In this document: positions 57,571 through 64,000 of the stretch, one piece after another
How positions within the stretch are numbered: position 1 is the stretch's first letter
Layout: the number at the start of each line of letters is the position of its first letter
Assembly: GCA_036971475.1 (NCBI GenBank)
Contig: JBAIZL010000002.1
Location: forward strand, 233,254,643-233,318,642
Source: Prosapia bicincta
Lineage: Eukaryota > Arthropoda > Insecta > Hemiptera > Cercopidae
Direction of reading: 5' to 3'
Length of the DNA: 64,000 nucleotides
Notes under the pieces: generated by a model
The model's input: the letters and a program-made list of their open reading frames with translations, nothing else
The model's database searches: none
Told to the model about the DNA's origin: nothing
Position numbers and translations under genes: made by a program

Positions 57571-58284
57571 GTAGTAGTATTAGTTGTTGTTTTGTTAACA
57601 TTACGGTTACCGTGGTAAACAATTTGTTTATACTAAACAGAGAAATTTTTGTATTAAACGTATTTAAAGGCTTGCTAGTTACAATTTTATGTATGATTTT
57701 TTAAACCTTTTTATAAATTATAATTATAAGATTGCGATGAATATGTGCTTCTATCTGTAGTGTTGCGTTACACTTTGGTTAGATAAAACCAAAATGGGCT
57801 TGCGCTCTGTCCAGTTGCACTTTGTATAGCTAAGCGGATTATAAATAGATTTTATGGCCGCAACTCTTAAAACATTTAAAGACGACTTCACACCAAACAG
57901 ATAAACCATTTGTTTAGCTGAACATATGTCGTTGTTACTTCCCCGGATGTACTGAAGGTAATAAAGACTAATGGGCAGTATATAGTTTCAGTGGACATTA
58001 TTTTAGCGATATGTACGTTATTCCAGTCGTTTCTCTGATTCTTTTATTCCAAAACGAAACTACGAGTGTTATATTTCTTTCATTTTGTTTGCTTCTTATA
58101 TATGTTTGTAGATTTAGGCGTTCAGCCCCTATGCCATACTCACCTAAAAGCAAGTGGGATGAGTGTAGATATTATTAAGGTAGAGGATACATCCCTATAG
58201 TGTATATAGAAGTGATTTTGGTATCACTTGTGTATCATCGCATTCCTGAGATATTCCTACTCAATATCGGAGTAAGTAAACATT
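57571..58284. other. Non-coding DNA
   Basis: 58107-58200 weakly resembles 11168-11260 and may be an old dispersed repeat. Nothing else recognised. Confidence 0.45.
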
Positions 58285-58783
58285 GTCTACTCGTTGCAAC
58301 CCTTTGTAATGAGAAATGCAGAGAAGGGTTGATGGAATATCGTTGGGCTAAAGGAAGAAATAATTATTCCATAGTACAGGTGGTAGAGGAAACGTGAGCA
58401 GAACCGCTTACTAGAAGCAGAACTACTTCCTGTCGGGATAGCAAATATGTGTCTACCCGTTACAACCCCTTGTAATGAGAAATGCAGTGAAGGGTTGATG
58501 GAATATCGTTGGGCTAAAGGAAGAAATAATTATTCCATAGTACAGGTGGTAGAGGAAACGTGAGCAGAACCGCTTACTAGAAGCAGAACTACTTCCTGTC
58601 GGGATAGCAAATATGTGTCTACCCGTTACAACCCCTTGTAATGAGAAATGCAGTGAAGGGTTGATGGAATATCGTTGGGCTAAAGGAAGAAATAATTATT
58701 CCATAGTACAGGTGGTAAAGGAAACGTGAGCAGAACCGCTTACTAGAAGCAGAACTACTTCCTGTCGGGATAGCAAATATGTG
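58285..58783. repeat. 166-bp tandem repeat, 3 copies
   Basis: TGTAATGAGAAATGCAG recurs at 58304, 58471 and 58637. The second and third copies are nearly identical and the first is slightly diverged at its left end. Confidence 0.95.
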
Positions 58784-59787
58784 TCTAACCGATACAACCC
58801 ACTTCTATTTATGCAAAACATTGTTACGTTTTCCTTATTAATGTATGTGCGTATAAAAACGTCATTACACAGTTTCTTAGTAAAACGCCTATTGTTTACA
58901 CCCTAAAAACCCTTAGAGTAAACGTACGTCGAGTCCGTGTAATTGGATTAATGACAGCGCCTCTGGCGGGATCGATGAGAAACCTCGGGCGGAAAGTAAG
59001 GTTGATTTAGGGGTTTATCTCGTGACGTGATGCTCGATAGCACGCAAAGACGGTGTTAGCTTTAACCTTTGAACCTGAAGTTCTGGGAACACCTAACTTG
59101 ACTGTATTGTACGCTGTTTGGCGTACAGCATTTGCATTTGTACATTGCAATATCTATTATATGAGAATGTTTAAATCACTAATCTACCTTTAACTCCATT
59201 TATTTACCCGGCGATATATACAGACCTAAAAAACACTGTAAAAAAGCATTTTCTAAGTGAAATGCTTTTGAGCAAAGTATGAATATTTTGTGAGAATGTT
59301 TTGCAAACTTATTACTTTATTAGTAATGTTATTCAATAAGATTTTGTGTATTTTTTTTTTAAATATAAATATCTTATTCAGATAAAAAAACAGCTTTAGT
59401 TGAAAAGGTGATTAATGCTACAAAACCTTTATGGAAATATCAGTTAGCATCATCTGACCTTCTGTAAAAAGCGAACCGAATAGACTTGAAATATATTGTC
59501 AAACAATTCGCTGAGCTTTTACTGTGTTTGTGAATTCTATATGCGTTTGGTAGCGCTTTGTAAGCTTTGTTGCGTCACGACTCCATACCTATTGTTATGA
59601 CATTCCCCCTTCCACTGTCTCTTGCCACAGAGTTTACAGTGGAGACATAGCCTAGAGATCTTTTCGAAAATAGCAAGAGCTTTTACTTCCATCAAGAGTT
59701 TCTGCATCACTTCTCGATGGTGAATTGTTTTTTTTCTACATTAATGGCACCCTAAAGATTAGTACTTGTTTATCAAATTGCATGGCA
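58784..59787. other. Non-coding DNA
   Basis: A GC-richer patch near 58920-59060 has no supported frame. Confidence 0.5.
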
Positions 59788-59960
59788 AAAATCACCACTT
59801 ACTGTTATTTTTCATCAGACGTATTTCGCACGTGTTCAGTGCGTTGTTCAACGCGAGATACATGACCAGTCAGACATTTCTGTGACTCGCAGCATTGACC
59901 AATGCACTGACCAGGTACGAAACTCGTCTGCTGAGAAATATCAGTAAGTAGTGTTTTTTT
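59788..59960. mobile_element. Inverted repeat with hammerhead-like GAAATACGTC blocks
   Basis: Arms of about 75 bases (59788-59862 and about 59880-59960) are diverged inverted copies. On the minus strand of the left arm, CTGAACA is followed by GTGC, GAAA and TACGTC. On the plus strand of the right arm, CTGACCA is followed by GGTAC, GAAAC and TCGTC. The GAAA-ACGTC block and the paired layout match the other PLE-tail palindromes, but the core and stem II are poorly kept. Confidence 0.45.
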
Positions 59961-60482
59961 TTTTGCAAGTAAAATTACAAAGACATGGTATTAAAAATAA
60001 TATCTCAAAATGTTCAACCCAATAATTTTGTAGAATATTGTAATATACTTTCGCAAATAAGTGGGTTGATTCCAAAGTGTCCCTGAAATAATTTAGAGCT
60101 CCCCTTCAAATAATATTTTGAACGTGGATTGAGAACAAAGCTATAAAGAAATAAATAGCTTGATTAGTTTTAAATGATCGACATAATAAAATTACCTAGA
60201 GTTTCCAGCTTGCTCGTTCCTTGACCTTGTTTGGATAACGGGAAGTTTAGATGAAATTTTTGTTTCATGTTTGGCTACAACTAAACGTGTATATATTGGT
60301 TATTAGTTTACATTATTACCCAAATAGCTACAAAACTACATAGAAATATATTCAACTGTTATTCAAGTACAGAGAAGAGTTTCTTTGACAATAATTTATA
60401 TCTTAAATAACTAAGTTTTAAATTAAGTTCTATAGTTAACCAATTTGGTGTAAATAAAAAATAAAATACGTACACAAAACCC
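59961..60482. other. AT-rich non-coding DNA
   Basis: No feature recognised. Confidence 0.55.
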
Positions 60483-60632
60483 ACAAATTATTCATCTATT
60501 TACTCAGACGCGTATCACAGATAAAGTCAAAGTCATCCTCATCAGTGTAAATTGTAAGTTACACGTTGTAATTGCAACACTCCCTGATGACGTCATTGAA
60601 ATACGTCTGAGTATATAAATGAATAACAACAA
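60483..60632. mobile_element. Short inverted repeat with two hammerhead-like motifs
   Basis: Arms 60483-60525 and about 60586-60632 are inverted (TTATTCAT...CAGACG). The minus strand has CTGATGA (60539-60545) and ACGCGTC (60507-60513), but GAAA has become GTGAT. The plus strand has CTGATGA (60584-60590), a short loop, GAAA (60598-60601) and TACGTC. Both cores are complete for CTGATGA, yet neither motif has a good stem II, so they are probably decayed PLE tails. Confidence 0.5.
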
Positions 60633-61201
60633 ATGAATCAACAAATAAATATTTATTTACAATTAAACTAAATGATCGGTAGTAATCTAATTCATCTGAT
60701 AAATTGGTCTACCTGAGTTCTTATTGGTGTCATGGCTTTACATTTAACAGATCGAAATTGAATTACTTTAATTAAAAAGAAATTTTCATGAAAGTTGGTT
60801 CTGCAAATCCTATCTGGTGGTTTGCTAGGGTCTGGTCGTTGTACGATATAGAAATATTAGCGGTATATATTATCAGCCTATGTCCTGCTTAATATCGCCA
60901 AATTGCTGCGATGGGGGGAACTGAATGGGATTTTCTGTTTAGCTTTATATCCTAAATGAGTTTTAAATTTTTAAAAATATTAAAAGTTTTTACATTGTAA
61001 AGACATGCCACCTAATAGTTGTATCAATCGGTTGAAAACCTTATCCTTCAGTTCAACTCACGTTGCTCAACCGTTCAATTTTTATTCTAGGCCATACATT
61101 GCCTATACAGCGCCGTGGTTTTATTTCTCAGAATATCACACAGTCCAATATAGTCTACTAAATATAATAGACGAACACCAAAAATTATACATCGTATACA
61201 T

Positions 61202-61207
<6 letters not shown>
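60633..61207. other. AT-rich non-coding DNA
   Basis: No feature recognised. Confidence 0.55.
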
Positions 61208-61267
<60 letters not shown>

Positions 61268-61389
61268 GGTTAGTTTTGGTTGGTAAAGATTATTTAGATT
61301 TTTTGGACTAGGAGACTGACAGACTTACCTTGGTAAGAGTCCACACTGTAGTCTTTAAATAGAAACACATAAAAGCACTTAACCAATGA

Positions 61390-61422
61390 TATATTTCAAC
61401 CACACAGTGGTCTTTGTCAATC
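61390..61422 (-). ncRNA. Hammerhead-like hairpin in the PLE 3' tail (degenerate)
   Basis: About 220 nt downstream of the PLE stop, on the same strand: TTGACAA, AG, hairpin ACCAC/GTGGT with a 3-base loop, T, GAAA. The 5' core has two changes from CTGANGA and no palindrome follows. Its position, between the ORF end and a (TA)n array, is as in the other tails. Confidence 0.45.
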
Positions 61423-61639
61423 AAAGAGAAAAGAGAAAAAGAAATATGAGAGAATGAAATAAAATAAATATAAGTTGTAATCACAGATTGTGTAGACATC
61501 AGATGTCACAGATGCACAGATTAAAGATATATGTATTGTTTCCATGAGCATATAAGTGATTATAGTTTATATAAGTCTGTCAGGGGAAAAGAGATTGGAG
61601 ACGTCTGATGAGGCTATTAGGGAAAAAAGGTGAATGGAT

Positions 61640-63131
61640 TTATCTGATATTGAGGTTAGGGGATTCTCTGGACTTGGTATACCACTGGTATGATAGTTCC
61701 CAAATTCTCAGTTCTGAGGGATTGCAATCAGGGGGGAGTGATTTAATCATTTTTGTGGTATAGCAGTCATAAAAATTTGTGATGTTGTGACTCGCAGCAT
61801 ATTGAGCTGTTGGCCTATTCAGATTCATAATTTTAACATCATATCTGTGGCCATTCATTCTGATATTTAGACCATCCATGGTCAGGCCTATGTACTGTGC
61901 TGAGCAAAATTTACATTGTAGCTGGTATATGACATGTTTCGATGTGCAATTATTAAGACCCTGTATTTTGAAGACCATTTTTGTTGCTTGGCTGTTGAAA
62001 CTATTTGCTGAGGGGTGTATTGACACGTCTTGCATCTAGGTCTATTGCATGGGAAGGAGCCATGAGGAAGTTTGTGTGGTTTCTCTGCATCAGAGTCTGG
62101 TAGTTTAGGATGTACTACGATGTTTTTCAAGTTGGGAGGATGCTTGTACCAAATTTGAGGTGGATCGGTGAAAAGATTTTTGGTTTGGACAGAAGCTTGA
62201 AGAATTTTGAAGCCATCTCTCAATATCTTGTTGAGTTTATGTAGACCAGGATGGCAGTCTGTTATTAAAGACAGTTGATTTTGTTCTGTTTGTGGTTTGG
62301 GGTGAACCGAGGATTGTGCTGAATGAATTTGGTTTTCAATGAGTCTTTTTGGGTATCCTCTTCTCTGGAAGGTTGTTGATATCTTTCTATTAAAATCTTC
62401 CAATGCCCTATCATTCGAACAGATTCTCTTACCCCTGATTGCTTGACTGTATGGGATGGATCCTTTTATGTTTATTGGGTGGTTGCTGTCGAAATGGAGA
62501 TATTGTAGGTGGTTTGTCGGTTTGATGTGAATTCCTGTGTTGATATTTCCATTATGGAGTGTTACCTCTACATCCAAAAAGGTGATGACTGATGTAGATT
62601 TCTCCCAGGTAAATTGAAGCGTGGAGAATTGTGTCAGGCTGTCTAAAAATGCCTCTAGTGTTGAAGCACCCTGTGTCCAAATTAGGAAGATGTCATCTAT
62701 ATATCTATACAAACATAATGGGTAGTGTGTTTGTGTCTTTAGAAAACTTTCTTCCAACAATCCCATGTACAGATTTGCGTACGATGCGTTCTAGTGCCCA
62801 TTGCTGTTCACTTAATTTGAGGGTAGTTCCTTCCCTCAAACTGAAAGTTGTTCTTCTCGAGGATGAACCTGGTCAGGTTCACAAGAAAAGGTGTTGTGGG
62901 AAAAGGCTTGCCAGGGCGTTTGTTTAGAAAGTTCTCTATTGCAGATAGGCCGAGGGATGCTGGTATAGAGACAGGTGACATCTATGGTGACCAAAATAGT
63001 TTCCGGGGGTAGAGGTACAGATATTTGTGAAAGTCGATCTATGAAATGATTGGTGTCCTGGGTATGTGATGGAAGGTACTTTACTAAGGGTTGAAGGTGT
63101 GAGTCGAGGAAAGCTGAAATTCTTTCCGTTA
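61640..63131 (-). pseudogene. Penelope-like element: partial RT and GIY-YIG endonuclease
   Basis: A PLE polyprotein remnant. Upstream of 62766 two frames hold RT motifs (ILVTIDVTCLYTSIPR near 62980 and LVNLTRFILEKNNF near 62870), broken by a frameshift near 62930 and a stop near 62810. From 62766 the frame opens with the catalytic YRYIDDIFLIW (residues 20-30), then a 'thumb' region and a Cys cluster FPCNRPRCKTC (near residue 242). A frameshift near 62035 leads to the last segment, with the GIY-YIG endonuclease signature VIYQLQCKFCSAQYIG (about 61885-61930) and NIRMNGHRYD after it, ending at 61640. RT plus GIY-YIG in this order is diagnostic for PLEs. The RT N-terminus is missing. Confidence 0.92.
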
Positions 63132-63431
63132 CTGAATTACCCCAAGAAAAAATTAAAAGAAAGATATAAAGAACATTTGAATGCCTATATTAATCCAGAA
63201 ATATATAAATCAAATTTTGCAAATCATTGTATTAATAATAAGCACCAATTTCCAAATATTGAAAATACGAAACTTATACAAGAAATTAAAAAGGGATTAA
63301 GAATGAATATATATGAAGCATTCGAAATATATAAATACAATAATAATAACAAATTAATAAAAGAACAAATACAAATACATTCAAAATTTGATACTATATT
63401 CAATGTCTATAATGTTACAGCAACAAAATAA
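63132..63431 (+). pseudogene. PLE C-terminal coding remnant (after the GIY-YIG core)
   Basis: About 95 codons starting at the junction with the minus-strand PLE: ERYKEHLNAYI, then FANHCINNKHQFPNI, then LRMNIYEAFEIYKYN, with a stop at 63429-63431. RYKEHL...FANH...H is the pattern of the C-terminal half of the PLE GIY-YIG domain. The catalytic GIY-YIG residues themselves and the RT are missing because of 5' truncation. The in-frame ATG at 63066 belongs to the neighbouring element and is not the native start. Confidence 0.82.
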
Positions 63432-63518
63432 ATTTGGCAATTTGTATAAGTTTAGCAACAATTCTATTTCTAATTTAACATATGTTTTAGGCCTATGACT
63501 TACATTATTGTAATTTTC

Positions 63519-63562
63519 ATTCCTGATGATGTTGGTACTGTTTACCAACGAAAAGCTTAAAT
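63519..63562 (+). ncRNA. Hammerhead ribozyme motif, best-preserved stem II (AAGCTT type)
   Basis: CTGATGA (63523-63529), T, stem II GTTGGTA/TACCAAC (63531-63537 with 63543-63549, 7 perfect pairs), GAAA (63550-63553), and the palindrome AAGCTT (63553-63558). Stem I is weak: upstream CATTC faces AAATATTC rather than the expected GAAT. It lies about 90 nt after the PLE stop codon and about 30 nt before a (TA)n array. Confidence 0.75.
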
Positions 63563-63589
63563 ATTCTTGTATTTGAATAACCTATGTTG

Positions 63590-63636
<47 letters not shown>

Positions 63637-63668
63637 CGCGTGCATTCGTGCGTACGTGGGTGTATGCG

Positions 63669-63687
63669 TGTGTGTGTGTGTGTGTCT
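63669..63687. repeat. (GT)n microsatellite
   Basis: Short GT run after the (TA)n array. The next hammerhead-like motif faces it. Confidence 0.9.
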
Positions 63688-63734
63688 GTAACCGTGTACA
63701 TTTTTCTACCTTTCCTAATATTACAATATTTTAT

Positions 63735-63775
63735 TTTGTTGACGTGTTTCGGAATAATTCCATTTTCAAAACTTA
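63735..63775 (-). ncRNA. Degenerate hammerhead-like motif (ACGCGT family)
   Basis: On the minus strand: TTGAAAA (two changes), T, stem II GGAAT/ATTCC with a 1-base loop, GAAA (63747-63750), CACGTC. The palindrome ACGCGT has become ACACGT. Homologous to 44225-44285 over about 60 bases. Confidence 0.5.
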
Positions 63776-64000
63776 ATATTACTGTTCGCTCAGATGAATT
63801 CGTCTTTATATGCTGTTATATACAAATATACATAACAGAAGTGAAGATGATTATAATGAGAATAAACCTTATAGTTTTTTTTTTTTTTTTTTAATAGTAC
63901 ATTTATAAAACGTTCTTCATGTTTTTTTCAAGTAATATATCCTTGTATTAATGAATTACTAATATAAATTAAAAACTACTAAAATAAATAAATTTGTCTG
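63776..64000. other. AT-rich non-coding DNA with a poly-T run
   Basis: A T run at about 63876-63892; nothing else recognised before the window ends. Confidence 0.5.

Larger units (their letters stand above)
61208..63634. mobile_element. Two 5'-truncated Penelope-like elements, head to head between (TA)n arrays
   Basis: A (TA)n array (61208-61262), a minus-strand PLE (3' tail about 61263-61639, coding 61640-63131), a plus-strand PLE end (coding 63132-63431, tail to about 63592), then a (TA)n array (63593-63634). The two elements belong to different sequence families and meet at their truncated 5' ends with no visible spacer. Each tail carries a hammerhead-like motif pointing at its own TA array. 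Confidence 0.8.

Overview
The window looks like a piece of a large, AT-rich, repeat-laden arthropod genome. An insect, perhaps a hemipteran, fits the repeat mix, but no species can be named from the sequence. I find no convincing host protein-coding gene, no intact tRNA, no rRNA and no CRISPR. Almost everything recognisable is a mobile element in some state of decay, or a tandem repeat.

Layout. 1-2999: a minus-strand I-group LINE with a frameshifted ORF1 and the endonuclease part of ORF2; it runs off the left edge. 5018-5672: an inverted repeat around a hammerhead-bearing fragment. 9523-10625: a 72-bp satellite with a 143-bp higher-order unit. 12766-13350: a Penelope-like element (PLE) remnant with inverted ends. 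15885-22901: a BEL/Pao LTR retrotransposon with both LTRs and a 5-bp target duplication, but broken gag-pol. 23947-28165: minisatellites of 122, 42 and 30 bp. 30435-30915: a 121-bp array, followed by a dead mariner. 35817-36452: a fresh 318-bp tandem duplication. 37715-38090: a LINE ORF2 tail. 38835-41459: a hAT element with an exact 8-bp target duplication and a nested insertion. 44309-46398: two more inverted-repeat elements. 55779-56395: a 41-bp minisatellite, followed by a truncated RTE-like LINE. 61208-63634: two 5'-truncated PLEs, head to head.

The common thread is a set of hammerhead-ribozyme-like motifs (a CTGANGA core, a stem II hairpin, GAAA, then a short palindrome such as AACGTT, AAGCTT, ACGCGT or GGCGCC). 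At least a dozen sites across the window belong to several sequence families. Three lie just downstream of recognisable PLE C-terminal coding remnants (13016, 61640 minus, 63431). Hammerheads in the terminal repeats of PLEs are established. What stands out here is their density, the variety of palindromic stem III sequences, the frequent inverted-pair layout, and how often the 3' side faces a (TA)n or (GT)n array. The best-preserved motifs are at 12838-12880 (minus), 44380-44420 (minus), 53461-53505 (plus) and 63519-63562 (plus).

No gene set here works together in a pathway. The functional unit most worth testing is the PLE tail: GIY-YIG/RT coding end, ribozyme, then (TA)n target.
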